This document shows, in pieces, positions 51,854 to 61,694 of a DNA stretch of 64,000 nucleotides. This DNA comes from Natrinema sp. SYSU A 869 (lineage in GTDB: Archaea; Halobacteriota; Halobacteria; Halobacteriales; Natrialbaceae). Under the pieces are notes generated by a model. The model was given only the letters and a program-made list of their open reading frames with translations, was not told the DNA's origin and did no database searches. The position numbers and the translations under genes were made by a program. Position 1 is the first letter of the stretch. Each line of letters begins with the position of its first letter. Where the stretch lies: assembly GCF_019879105.1 (NCBI RefSeq), contig NZ_CP082249.1, positions 1,364,001 through 1,428,000 on the forward strand, in the 5' to 3' direction.

Positions 51854-53406
51854 ATGGATCAAGCCCTCCTCACAAATGGATGGAACCGATTACTGACCGC
51901 ACTGGATACCGCCTCGGAATCGTTCGCCCGACGGTTCGAGATCGATCTGCGAGCGCTCGCCGCGTTCCGTATCGCGATCGGGACGCTGGTGATCGTCGAT
52001 CTGCTGCTCCGATCGCGGCATCTCACGGCCTTCTACACCGACGACGGAGTCCTCCCGCTCGAGGCGCTGTTTTCGGACTACTCGTCGGTCCACTCCCTCC
52101 ACGCCGTCTCCGGCGAGGCGTGGGTACAGGCGCTCCTGTTTTGCGTCGCCGGACTCTTCGCTCTCGCGATGATCGTCGGCTACCGAACCAGGCTCGCGAC
52201 GATCGTCTCGTGGCTACTGCTGCTCTCGTTGCACGCCCGGAATCCGATGATCCTCAACGGCGGCGACGCCCTGTTTCGAATGTTGCTCCTCTGGGGGATC
52301 TTTCTCCCCTCGGAGAGCGCTGGGCGATCGATGCCCGCCGGATCGATCGAAACCGATCGACAGCGTTCTCTGCCGGAACGATAGCCGTCCTCCTGCAGCC
52401 GCTACTCATGTATGCGAGCAACGCCATCCACAAGCACAGAGGCGACACGTGGATGGCCGGCGATGCGGTCGTCGAGGCCTTTCGGGCCGATCAGTTCACT
52501 ATCCTGCTCGGCAACGTCATCGCGGATCAGATACTCCTGTTGCGCGCGTTCACCTACGTCTGGGTGGCCCTCCTCGTGCTCTCGCCCTTGCTCGTCCTCC
52601 TGACCGGGTATCGACGGGCGATATTCGCCTCGCTTTTCGTCGGCATGCACCTCGGCATGGTCGTCACGATTCAGGTCGGTCTCTTCCCGCTGATCGCCAT
52701 CGCCGGACTCCTCCCGTTCTATCCGCCAATCATCTGGGATGGGTTAAGCGGGCTCGCGACTCGAGTCGGAATCGCACCGCGGCTCCGCGACGGGTTGACG
52801 CGGCTGCAGCGGGACGTCCCGACACTCTCGGTGCCACTGCTTCCGTCGGCTCGGTCGATCGTGCCCTCGCTGACCGCGGTCACGAACCGCGGACAGGTCC
52901 TGTTCTCGACGATCCTTCCCGGCCTCTTTCTCGTTCTCGTCATACTCTCGAGCGCCGGAGCGGTCGGATACGACGAAATGCCTGATCGCGGCGAGAAGGT
53001 GCTCGAGACGGCGAAGGCCGAACAGAGCTGGCAGATGTTCGCTCCGGATCCGATCTGGCGGGCCAAGTGGCTCGTGGTTCCCGGCGAACTCGAGGACGGC
53101 ATGGAAACCGACATCTATCACGACTCGGCCGTCGACTGGGACAGACCGCCGTCAGTCGATGAGACTTACGAGAGTTCCCGATGGCGAAAGTATATCAGAA
53201 ACATGCGATTCGTCAACAACGAGAACCACCGCTCGTACTTCGCGAACTACCAGTGTAGTCGCTGGAATGCCACCCACGAGACGGGCGTTGAACGGGTCAC
53301 CATCTACGGCCTGTCCGATCGGGCCGCCCCGTATGAGGACCCGGATATCGCCAAATACGAACTGCTCAAGTACGACTGTTCAGGCGAGTTCATCCAGAAC
53401 GACTGA
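51854..53406 (+). pseudogene. HTTM (vitamin-K-dependent gamma-carboxylase-like) membrane protein, frameshifted
   Basis: The first part (51854 to about 52312) has 'RALAAFRIAIGTLVIVDLLL' and several helices up to LLLWGIFLP. It then goes into non-protein sequence and stops at 52384. The other frame picks up 'LGERWAIDARRIDRNR' and carries the remaining helices and the soluble end ('WQMFAPDPIWRAKWLVVPG') to 53406. One extra base in the run CCCC at about 52307-52310 restores a normal HTTM protein of about 517 residues. The family comprises multi-helix enzymes often near surface or redox genes. Confidence 0.8.
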
Positions 53407-53631
53407 CACTGTCGGACAGAAGTTACTGCAGATTTGATCCAAAGATCGTCCGTCGACTCTGGAGGCGGACGAATTCAGCGATCGATAGTCAACTAGTTCT
53501 GTCCAACAGTATGACTCCGCTCAACGGCTCCGGCTCGAACCCACCCGAACGAGGGCGACATGGACCGCGCTCGACTCCCCATTCTCTCCGACAACGACAG
53601 CTAGTTAGGCCACGCTGGAAACCGGGTACGT

Positions 53632-55215
53632 ATGGAAGCTGCGCTGATCGTCCTCGACGGCTGGGGACTCGGTGACGGCGGCAGAGATGCGGTCCAGGCG
53701 GCCGAAACGCCGGTCTTCGATCGACTCGCGGAATCGGGTTCGTACGGACGGCTCGAGGTCGCGGGCCGGCGCGTTGGCCTGCCGGACGGACAGATGGGCA
53801 ACAGCGAGGTCGGCCACCTCAACATCGGTGCCGGCCGGGTCGTCTATCAGGAGTACACGCGGATTTCGGACTCGATCGCGGACGGCTCCTTCCGGGAGAA
53901 TGACGCGATCAACACGGCCTTCGACCGGGCCACCGAGAACGACGGCCGCGTCCACTTCGTCGGCCTCGTCAGCGACGGCGGGGTACACTCGGATCAGGAG
54001 CACCTGCACGCGCTGATCGAACTGGCCGCCGACCGCGACGTCGAGGCCGTCACCCACGCGATCACCGACGGCCGCGATACGTCCCCGACCGGCGGACGGG
54101 ACTACCTCGGCCGGCTCGAGGAGGTCGTCGCCGACCACGGAACCGGCGACGTGGCGACGGTCTCGGGCCGGTACTACGCGATGGACCGCGACCAGAACTG
54201 GGTGCGGACAAAGCGGGCCTACGACGCCATTACGAACCGCGAGGCCGAGTGGACCGCCGACTCGGCCGTCGACGCCGTCGAGAACTCCTACGACCGTGAC
54301 GTGACCGACGAGTTCGTCGAGCCGACCCTGATTCGGGACCAGCCGGCGCTCGAGGACGGCGATTCGGTCGTCTGGTTCAACTTCCGCTCCGACCGCGCCC
54401 GGCAGTTGACCCGGATGCTCGCCGACATTCGGCCTGAGGACTGGGCCGACGAGTTCGAGACCAGCCCACCGGACGCCGAAGTCGTGATGCTGACCCAGTA
54501 CGACGAGACGTTCGATCTCCCCGTCGCCTACCCGCCGAACCAGCCCGAACAGGTGCTCGGCGAGGTGCTGGCCGACGCGGGACGAACGCAGCTCCGGATC
54601 GCCGAGTCCGAGAAGTACGCCCACGTCACCTACTTCCTGAACGGCGGCCGCGAGGTCGAGTTCGACGGCGAGATCCGAAAGATCGTCGAGAGTCCCGACG
54701 TGCCGACCTACGACCTGCAACCCGAGATGAGCGCGCCAGAGGTGACCGATACGGCTATCGAGACGATCGAGGGCGAGGCCCGAGCGGAGCGAGCGCCTCG
54801 AGAAAGCGAGCGGGGAGGGACGACCCGCGAGCAGAGCGACGATCCCGACGTGCTCGTGCTCAACTACGCCAACCCGGATATGGTCGGTCACACCGGCGAT
54901 TACGAGGCCGCGATCGAGGCCGTCGAAGCCGTCGATGCGCAACTCGGCCGGCTCGTCGAGGCACTCGAGAACGCTGGTGCGCACGTCCTCATCACCGCAG
55001 ACCACGGCAACGCCGACGACATGGGGACTGAGGAGGACCCCCACACCGCGCACACGTACAACGAAGTCCCGCTGATCTATCTAGGCCCTACCGGGACTAG
55101 CGGCGGCCGGACGGTCCGCGAGGGCGGCACACTCGCAGATATCGCACCGACGATTCTCGAGGTAATTGACCTCGATCAGCCTCCTGAGATGACCGGCGAA
55201 TCGCTGCTCGAGTAA
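53632..55215 (+). CDS. gpmI: 2,3-bisphosphoglycerate-independent phosphoglycerate mutase
   Basis: 527 residues. Glycolytic/gluconeogenic enzyme of the alkaline-phosphatase superfamily with two Mn sites. The start MEAALIVLDGWGLGDGGRDA has metal Asp9; the phosphoserine is Ser58 in QMGNSEVGHLNIGAGR. Later motifs are 'HAITDGRDTSPTGG', 'NYANPDMVGHTGDYEAAIEA' and 'TADHGNADDMG'. Residues about 381-405 (ARAERAPRESERGG and following) form an odd charged insertion between conserved blocks, encoded by a hairpin-rich segment (see the repeat at 54774-54836). Confidence 0.95.
   Translation: MEAALIVLDGWGLGDGGRDAVQAAETPVFDRLAESGSYGRLEVAGRRVGLPDGQMGNSEVGHLNIGAGRVVYQEYTRISDSIADGSFRENDAINTAFDRATENDGRVHFVGLVSDGGVHSDQEHLHALIELAADRDVEAVTHAITDGRDTSPTGGRDYLGRLEEVVADHGTGDVATVSGRYYAMDRDQNWVRTKRAYDAITNREAEWTADSAVDAVENSYDRDVTDEFVEPTLIRDQPALEDGDSVVWFNFRSDRARQLTRMLADIRPEDWADEFETSPPDAEVVMLTQYDETFDLPVAYPPNQPEQVLGEVLADAGRTQLRIAESEKYAHVTYFLNGGREVEFDGEIRKIVESPDVPTYDLQPEMSAPEVTDTAIETIEGEARAERAPRESERGGTTREQSDDPDVLVLNYANPDMVGHTGDYEAAIEAVEAVDAQLGRLVEALENAGAHVLITADHGNADDMGTEEDPHTAHTYNEVPLIYLGPTGTSGGRTVREGGTLADIAPTILEVIDLDQPPEMTGESLLE
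54774..54836. repeat. Decayed palindromic element inside gpmI
   Basis: A GC-rich segment encoding a charged insertion. It includes GCGGG/CCCGC arms (54810-54814 and 54824-54828) followed by the linker GAGCAGA, the same seven bases that link hairpins in the intergenic array and, as TCTGCTC, in metY. The rest is a degenerate series of GAGCG-type repeats. Confidence 0.5.
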
Positions 55216-55233
55216 CGGTTCACACGTCGCGGC

Positions 55234-55239
55234 AAAAAA
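55234..55239 (-). terminator. Oligo-T terminator of the fibronectin-III gene
   Basis: Six A on the plus strand (six T in the minus transcript) lie 13 bases after the stop of the leftward gene, in the 36-base gap between convergent genes. Confidence 0.4.
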
Positions 55240-55251
55240 TTCGCAATCGAG

Positions 55252-57192
55252 TTACGCGTCGATTTCGACCTGCTCAGTGACGACGTTGCCGGTGCCGTCC
55301 TCGACTTCGAGAATCACAGTATAGGTGTCACCAGCGCCGTGTTTCACGGATTCGTCGAGCGACCCGCTGGCGCTCGTCCCGGCGACCCGTTCATCGCTTC
55401 CGCTGATGGCCTGTCCGTCACTGTTCTCGATCGTCACTGTCACCGACGAGAGGTCGCTGTCCGTGTCGGCAACGCGCCAATCGACGAACAGTTCTGCGTG
55501 CGGGTTCGGCGAGCTATCTTCGCTGCCGGAGAGGACCTCGACGGTCGGATCGTGGTCCGTACGCTCCGTGGTCAGTGTCTCCACCGCACCCGTCTCGGTC
55601 TCGTCGGCGGCATACGCGACGGCCCGGTACTCGTAGGTCGTGTCCGGCTCGAGGCCTGACAGCGTCGTCTCGAGCGTGCCGGGCTCGGTCAGCGTCTCGG
55701 CGGCCGCTTCGGTCCACGTCCCGCCGTCGACCGCGCGGTACTCGACGGCGACGGTCGCGTCGTCCGCACCGCCAAGATCTGAGAGGGTCATGCCAACAGT
55801 CGCCAACTCCTCGCCAACGGCGGTCGCGGAACCGGTCTCGACGACGGGATCAACGGCCGTTTCGAACGCCTGCGTCGCACCGACGTCCGATTCGCCACGT
55901 TCCGTCTCGCCGACGAGGCGGAACTCATACCCTGTTCCCGGCTCGAGGCCGCCGACGGTTGTTTCGACCCGTGCGGTCGAGTCCGGATCGACCGGCTCGG
56001 TCGTCTGCCACTGGTCGGCATCGATCGATCGGTACTCGAACCGGGTCGTCACCGCGTCGCTATCGCCAAAGTCGGTGACCTCGCCGGTCAGCGTCGCTCC
56101 GCTCTCGGTGACGTCCGCCGCTGAACCGGTCTCGACAGCGAGTTCGCTCGGCGTCGCGAACGACTCGAGCGTTCCGTTGTCCGCGTCGCCAGCCGTCGTC
56201 TTCCTGACGATGCGGTACATGTATTCGGTGTCCGGCTCGAGGTCGGTCACCCGGACCGCGAGGTCGCCGGCCGCGGTCCGCTCGATCGGCTCGCTTTTAG
56301 TCACGCCGTCGGTCCCCGTCGCGCTGTACTCGAACCAGACCGTCGCCTCGTCGGTGCCGCCGAGCCCGCCGAGGTTGCCGGTCAGGACCGCGTTCGTCTC
56401 CGAGACGTTCGTCGCCGGACCGGTATCGACAGTAAACGGCGCGGTCGTTGCGAACTGCTCAGTCCCGCCGCCGTATCCGTAGCCGCGGTCGTTGCGAACG
56501 TTCGCCCGGAAGTCGTATTCGGTATCCGACTCGAGGCCGGTCACCGTCTGGGTCACGGTCCCCATCGATTCGACTGTCTGCGGGTCCGTCTCCTCCCACT
56601 CGGACGTCCACGCGTCAGAATCGGCCGGGTTGTACGAGAACCACACCTCGACATCGTCTCCGTCGCCAAGGTCGGTCACGGTGGCCGAGAGCGTCGCCCC
56701 GTCAGCGCTCACTTCGACCGCATCACCGGTCGTCACCTCGGGCCGGTCGTACGACGTCTCGAAGAGTCGGGACTCGCCGCGGTCGGTCCCGGCGGCCGTC
56801 TCCGCGACGGCGCGATACTCGTACTCGGTCGACGGCTCGAGGCCAGTCAGGTCGGAGACGAACTCGTCCGAGGTGTTTACAGTCCGCGGCTCCGTGGCCG
56901 TCCACGAGCCATCCGTCCCGTTCTCGCGGTACTCGAGTCGGACGCTCGCCTCGGACGCGTTGCCGAGATCGGTGAGGTTCGCGGCGGCCACGATAGTCGT
57001 CTCGTTGACGACGTCATACCACGACGTGCGAACCGTTGGTCCGCCGTCGTCCCCGTCGGTCGCGGTGCTCGTATCGGCACCGGTCGCGGCGGCCGCCGCA
57101 GGTGCTGCGAGCGCGGTACTCGCCGCGACGAGCGCGACGAAGACCACCCATGTTCGATTCGATCCGAGAGAAATGTCGATTGTATCCCCCAT
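55252..57192 (-). CDS. Secreted protein with five fibronectin-III-like repeats
   Basis: 646 residues. A Sec-type signal (about residues 12-36, VVFVALVAASTALAAPAAAA) is followed by a short acidic linker and five repeats of about 95 residues. Each has the pattern 'L(E/T)PDTEYEYR' near its end (for example TGLEPSTEYEYRAVAE) and starts with a T-G/D-x-A-x-x-V strand. The last 100 residues are an Ig-like domain ('DTDSDLSSVTVTIENSDGQ'). No PGF-CTERM, lipobox or C-terminal helix is seen, so it is either secreted or bound to other surface proteins. The ATG at 57192 is used. Confidence 0.82.
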   Translation of the reverse strand: MGDTIDISLGSNRTWVVFVALVAASTALAAPAAAAATGADTSTATDGDDGGPTVRTSWYDVVNETTIVAAANLTDLGNASEASVRLEYRENGTDGSWTATEPRTVNTSDEFVSDLTGLEPSTEYEYRAVAETAAGTDRGESRLFETSYDRPEVTTGDAVEVSADGATLSATVTDLGDGDDVEVWFSYNPADSDAWTSEWEETDPQTVESMGTVTQTVTGLESDTEYDFRANVRNDRGYGYGGGTEQFATTAPFTVDTGPATNVSETNAVLTGNLGGLGGTDEATVWFEYSATGTDGVTKSEPIERTAAGDLAVRVTDLEPDTEYMYRIVRKTTAGDADNGTLESFATPSELAVETGSAADVTESGATLTGEVTDFGDSDAVTTRFEYRSIDADQWQTTEPVDPDSTARVETTVGGLEPGTGYEFRLVGETERGESDVGATQAFETAVDPVVETGSATAVGEELATVGMTLSDLGGADDATVAVEYRAVDGGTWTEAAAETLTEPGTLETTLSGLEPDTTYEYRAVAYAADETETGAVETLTTERTDHDPTVEVLSGSEDSSPNPHAELFVDWRVADTDSDLSSVTVTIENSDGQAISGSDERVAGTSASGSLDESVKHGAGDTYTVILEVEDGTGNVVTEQVEIDA

Positions 57193-57398
57193 ATGACCGT
57201 TCAATTATCCGACCGGCTATAATAATCTTCAGTATCGGAACAATAATATCCGGCAGACCGCTCGACGATCCGAGTCGGTCAGCGTGGGAGTGAGAGAACC
57301 GTCTCGATAGCAGTATGATCTCCTCACGAGGGGCGTATAGACGACATATCAACGTTCAATACGGCGATCTGAAGAGTTTCAGTAGGTCGCGCTACAGT

Positions 57399-57818
57399 AT
57401 GATTCGCTCCGATACCGGCCCCCAAACCGACGGTTCGCCAGTCGATGACTACGTGCTGGGCGTTCGCATCGTCGAATCCGTTGCCGCCGACGGCGACGTT
57501 CAGTACCAGTTCGAGGCCCCTAACCACACGGAAATCGCGTTCGACAATCTTGAGGACGCCCGGCTCTACGCCGATGTCTACTTCGACGTCAACGGCTTCG
57601 TTGAGGACGGCACCGGCGAACGCGGCGTCCCACCGGAGATCGTTCAGGCAGGCAAAGACACTCTCTCGGCGTATCTCGTCACCTGTCCGTGGACCGACAT
57701 CAATTGGGTTGCCTCGTTCTACGGCGTCACACCGACCGACATCGAGCGCTACTGCTCGTGGGTCCGCGACCGTGCCGAGGAAATCCGGACCGAAGTGACT
57801 GAACGAGGCCTCGAGTAA
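57399..57818 (+). CDS. Hypothetical soluble haloarchaeal protein
   Basis: 139 residues. Acidic and soluble; 'YVLGVRIVESVAADGDVQYQ' near the N-terminus, a helical C-terminus with 'GVTPTDIERYCSWVRDRAEE' and a Cys-Pro-Trp motif (TCPWTDINWV). I do not recognise a family. The ATG at 57399 is preferred; the longer frame upstream overlaps the divergent promoter region. Confidence 0.6.
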   Translation: MIRSDTGPQTDGSPVDDYVLGVRIVESVAADGDVQYQFEAPNHTEIAFDNLEDARLYADVYFDVNGFVEDGTGERGVPPEIVQAGKDTLSAYLVTCPWTDINWVASFYGVTPTDIERYCSWVRDRAEEIRTEVTERGLE

Positions 57819-58045
57819 CTACTACCACTGCACCGGCCGCTAGTCGCGAGTGCAACTGGACTCTCTTTTCCGCCGCCGATCGTATTCCGAGAGTCGTTGG
57901 GCTCTCGCTATGGGATATATTCGACCCCACCACTCGGTACTGATAAATAGCCATCCGGACGTTCGTTTCTCACTCTATTCACTATATTTGATTTAATATA
58001 CATATTATAAAAGACCATCAGTTAACCGTGGCGTTCTCCGCTCGC

Positions 58046-60705
58046 ATGGTCGAATTCACCAGGCGGAAGCTGATGGCATCGTCAGTAGCGACGGCGATCG
58101 GCGTCGGAACGGTCGGTGTCGCGAGCGCCGACGAAGGGCCCGAAGAGCACGAGACGCTCGAAGCGCCGTACGTCGAGGGATCGATAAAACGACTCTCGAC
58201 GACGGCGTTCGGTGCGGAGGTCACCGGTCCGTTCGTTTTCGAGACAGGCGAACTCCTCTACAGCCTCCAAGGGCCGAGCAACGACAATCCCGAACCGTTT
58301 AACAAGGGTGGCGTCGGCGTCATCGACGACTTCCAGTTCACGTTCAACGGGAAGAACGACGAGTTCGACGAGCTCAAACCGCCACGGACCAACGCGGAAC
58401 AGGGAGAAGTGCAGTCCGCCGTCGGTCAGTACCGACTCCTCGTCCAGACGGGCGACGAGATTAACGGCGGGACAGAGCGGTTCGGCCACCCCCAGACGCC
58501 CGACGGGAAGGAACTCGTCGAGATCTGCGAAGACGAGTACGAAGGGATCGGCGAGCAAGCCGACATGAACTTCTTCGTCTCGACGAACGAGGAGGGAACG
58601 GAGGGCTACCTCTTTACCAACAACGAGATCCGGCCGGGCGGGATCACGCGAACGCCCCTCTACCGCGACGAGGACGGCTACTGGCAGGCCGACCTCGAGA
58701 ACGCGATGGAACTCGAGAACACCGAGGTGTTCCGCGAGATCGGCGGGACGAAGGTCAACTGTTATGGCGATCTGAGTCCGTGGGAGACGCCGCTGTCGGC
58801 CGAAGAGGAATACGGTCACCCGCGAGTCAATGGGCTCGCGACGGTCAGCGACATCGTCGAACGGGGCAGTGGCGTCGGCCTCCGCGGCGGCAGCGAGTTC
58901 TGGAACCGACCTAACATCCTCGAGGTCGACGCCTCGCTCCAGGAGATCTTCGGCGACGAGACCGAGTACCCGATGGGGCTGCACAACAACCGTAACACCG
59001 AGAAACACGCCTATCACCTCGGCGTCGACCCGATCGATCTGGCCGAGGAAGAAGTCGAAGACGGGGACGGCCTCAAGACCGTGAACACGCCCCGTCCCAT
59101 CGGCGACGAGAAATTCCCGAACCGCTACCGCTACGGGAAGATCGTCGAGATCACCGAGCCGACCGCCGAGGTGCCAACACCCGTCAAGCACCACGTCTTC
59201 GGCCGTGCCGCGTGGGAATGTCCCGAAGTGCTGCCCGACGAGCGGACGGTCTACCTCGCGTCCGACGGCGGCGCGAAGGGCATCTACAAGTTCGTCGCCG
59301 AAGAGTCGATTCCGGAGTACGACAACCGGATGGACGTCCGCGGCACGCTGTACGCCATGAAGGCCGCCGAGATCGGCGAGGGACCGGTCGCAGAGACCGA
59401 CCTCGAGGTCGAGTGGCTGGAACTAGGTACGGCCAGCAACGCCGAGATTGACTCTTGGATCGCCGACTACGACGACGTTACGCAGGTCGACTACCTTGAG
59501 ACCCACGCCGAAACCGACTGGGAGGACGACCTCGAGACCGCGCTGGCGGAAGCCGACGAGGAAGTCGCGATCAACGGCAATCAGGACTACATCACCGACG
59601 AGGAGGTCGTTGAGTGGGCCGAACAGTACGAAGAACGCGGCCCCGACGGCGTCGACGAGGAACTCCGTCGCGTCCCCTTCCTCGAGACCCGCGCGGCCGC
59701 CAAGGAAATCAATGCCAGCATCGAGTTCAACAAGGCCGAGGGGATCGACGCCCACGACGAGGCCGAGCCCGGCGACTTCATCTACTTCGGTATCTCCTCG
59801 CTCGGTGGCTCTATGACCGACGAGCGCGGCGAACTCCGCTTCGACGAGGTCGAGACCGGCGTCCTCTATCGGGCCGAACTCGAGGCGAACTACGACGTCT
59901 CCCGGCTCGAGCCGGTTGTCGTCGGCCCGAACGGGAGCGATCCCGAATCGCTGCTCGACGAGTCGCTCATCAACGTCGACAACGTCATGGTCATGGACGA
60001 CGGCCGGGTGCTCCTCTGTGAGGACAAAGGCACATTCGGACGCACGTACGAGAACGATGCTCTCTGGGTGTACGACCCGCCAGCGGTCCTCCGTGCCGAT
60101 TCGGTGGCGGTCAGCCAGGACGCGACTAGCGAGGTCGATCTGACGCTCTCGTCGCTACCGAACGGTCTCGCGGGGGTCGCATCACCGCCTCCGTCGAACA
60201 CGCCAACGTCGCCGAGATCACCGACGCAAGCTATCACGATGCACTCGAGCTCACCGCGGACCCGACGATCAGCGACGACCGGTCGACCGTCGAGTTCCGC
60301 TTTGCCGATCTCGAGGGCGAGATCCAGTCCGCTCGCGAGGAGGTCACGCTGGCGACGCTCGAACTCGAGGGCGTCGGCGGCGGGACGACCGACATCACGG
60401 TCGACGTGCACGCGCTGGACGATGACGACGGCGACGCGATCGAACCCCAGACCCGGTCCGGCGTCGTCGTGACCGGCCCGCCGCCGATCGGCAGCGGCCC
60501 GGGCGGGGCGGCCCCGACCGACCCCGACGGCGACGGCACCTTCGAGGACGTGAACGGCAACGGCCGGCTGGACTACGACGACGTAACTCTCCTCTTCAAA
60601 CATATCGAGGACGACTCGATCCAGCTCAACGTTGACGCCTACGACTTCAACGAGAACGGTCGTATCGACTACGACGACGTCACAGAGCTGTACGGCGAGA
60701 TCTGA
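58046..60705 (+). pseudogene. Tat-exported PhoX-type (DUF839) phosphatase with cohesin-like and dockerin-like modules, frameshifted
   Basis: The start carries a Tat motif (TRRKLMASSVAT, residues 4-15). The long first domain (to about residue 680) is DUF839/PhoX, with 'NCYGDLSPWETPLSAEEEYG', 'YPMGLHNNRNTEKHAYHLG', 'GRAAWECPEVLPDERTVYLA' and 'SDGGAKGIYKFVAEES'. A run of five G at 60172-60176 breaks the frame. With one added G it continues as a cohesin-like module ('NGLAGGRITASVEHANVAEI') and ends in two dockerin-type calcium loops (DVNGNGRLDYDD and DFNENGRIDYDD). The restored length is about 886 residues. Confidence 0.82.
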
Positions 60706-60710
60706 GTCCG

Positions 60711-61526
60711 ATGGGACGGCACGATCACGATGTGGCGACCGAGACGAGCTCGCGGGGACGACCGGACCGGTCGACCATGCAGACCGCGGGCGGTCGGACC
60801 GATCACGGACATCCGTGGCGGTTGCTCGCGGCCCTCGGCTGTCTCGCGGTCGGTTTGACGCTCGCGCTGGCGATGCCGGTCACGACGACGGCCGTAGCGG
60901 CAAGCGGGGAAGCGACGCCCGAAATCGCGGGCGTCGATACCGCAGCGCCGACAGCGGCCGAGAGTAGCCTCGTCGTCACCGACGCGACCACCGAACCCGG
61001 GGACACTGCGACCCATCGGCTCGTCCTCACCGAGGCACCGAACGGCCTCGCCGGGTTTGAGACAACGCTCGAGTTCGCAGACGACACCGCGACCGTCTCG
61101 AACGCCAGCTATCCCGAGGAATATAGGCCGACGACCGATCCCATCATGAGCGCCGACGGCCAATCAGTCACCGTCGAGGCTGCCGATCTCACCGATGAGG
61201 TGACGTCGGGCGCGACGAACGTCACGCTCGCGACGATCGAGGTCCGTGGGACCGACGCCAGGTCGACGGCCCTGCGAGTGACGGACGCGCAGGTCGACGC
61301 CGACGGCGGGAGCAAGATCGCGCCGTCGCTCGAGGCGGGGACGCTCACCGTCGCCGACGACGCGCTCGCTGCTTCGACCCAAAATACGGACGAGGAAGCG
61401 GGGGAAGTCGAGGAGACGGACGCAGACGATTCCAACTCGTCCGACACGGTCCCCGGCTTCGCCGTTGGAGCCGCGCTCGCCGCAATCGCCGTCCTCACGG
61501 CCGGCCTGCTCGTGCGGCGACACTGA
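60711..61526 (+). CDS. Surface protein with cohesin-like domain and PGF-CTERM anchor
   Basis: 271 residues. A membrane-type signal (about residues 38-62) leads to a cohesin-like domain: 'APNGLAGFETTLEFADD', 'VSNASY', 'MSADGQSVTVEAADL' and 'TNVTLATIEVRGTD'. This matches, in order, 'LPNGLAGGRITASVEH', 'TDASY', 'ISDDRSTVEFRFADL' and 'EEVTLATLELEGV' in the end of the PhoX gene upstream. The acidic linker ends in VPGFAVGAALAAIAVLTAGL and arginines, an ArtA substrate signal. It starts five bases after the PhoX stop, so one operon is likely. Confidence 0.85.
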   Translation: MGRHDHDVATETSSRGRPDRSTMQTAGGRTDHGHPWRLLAALGCLAVGLTLALAMPVTTTAVAASGEATPEIAGVDTAAPTAAESSLVVTDATTEPGDTATHRLVLTEAPNGLAGFETTLEFADDTATVSNASYPEEYRPTTDPIMSADGQSVTVEAADLTDEVTSGATNVTLATIEVRGTDARSTALRVTDAQVDADGGSKIAPSLEAGTLTVADDALAASTQNTDEEAGEVEETDADDSNSSDTVPGFAVGAALAAIAVLTAGLLVRRH

Positions 61527-61530
61527 CGCG

Positions 61531-61590
61531 CTCGGTCCGAACCCCGGGTGCTCGGTCCGAACCCCGGGTGCTCAGTCCGAACCCCAGGAT
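61531..61590. repeat. Three tandem 20-base repeats
   Basis: CTCGGTCCGAACCCCGGGTG occurs twice exactly (61531-61550 and 61551-61570) and a third time with three changes (61571-61590), just after the stop of the cohesin-like gene. Confidence 0.9.
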
Positions 61591-61666
61591 GACCTACGAG
61601 TCGGGGCTCGTGCCCCGGTTCGGCTCGCTTGATGGTCGCTGGCCGGAACACGTTCACCTAGTAATT

Positions 61667-61675
61667 TTACTATAT
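61667..61675 (+). promoter_or_regulatory. TATA box of metY
   Basis: TTACTATAT lies about 25 bases before the ATG at 61695, consistent with a leaderless metY transcript. Confidence 0.5.
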
Positions 61676-61694
61676 CCCGTCTGATAGTCTCAGT

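Noticed and set aside
58082-59194. 370-residue minus-strand frame
   Set aside because: Antisense to the PhoX domain, which has recognisable motifs.
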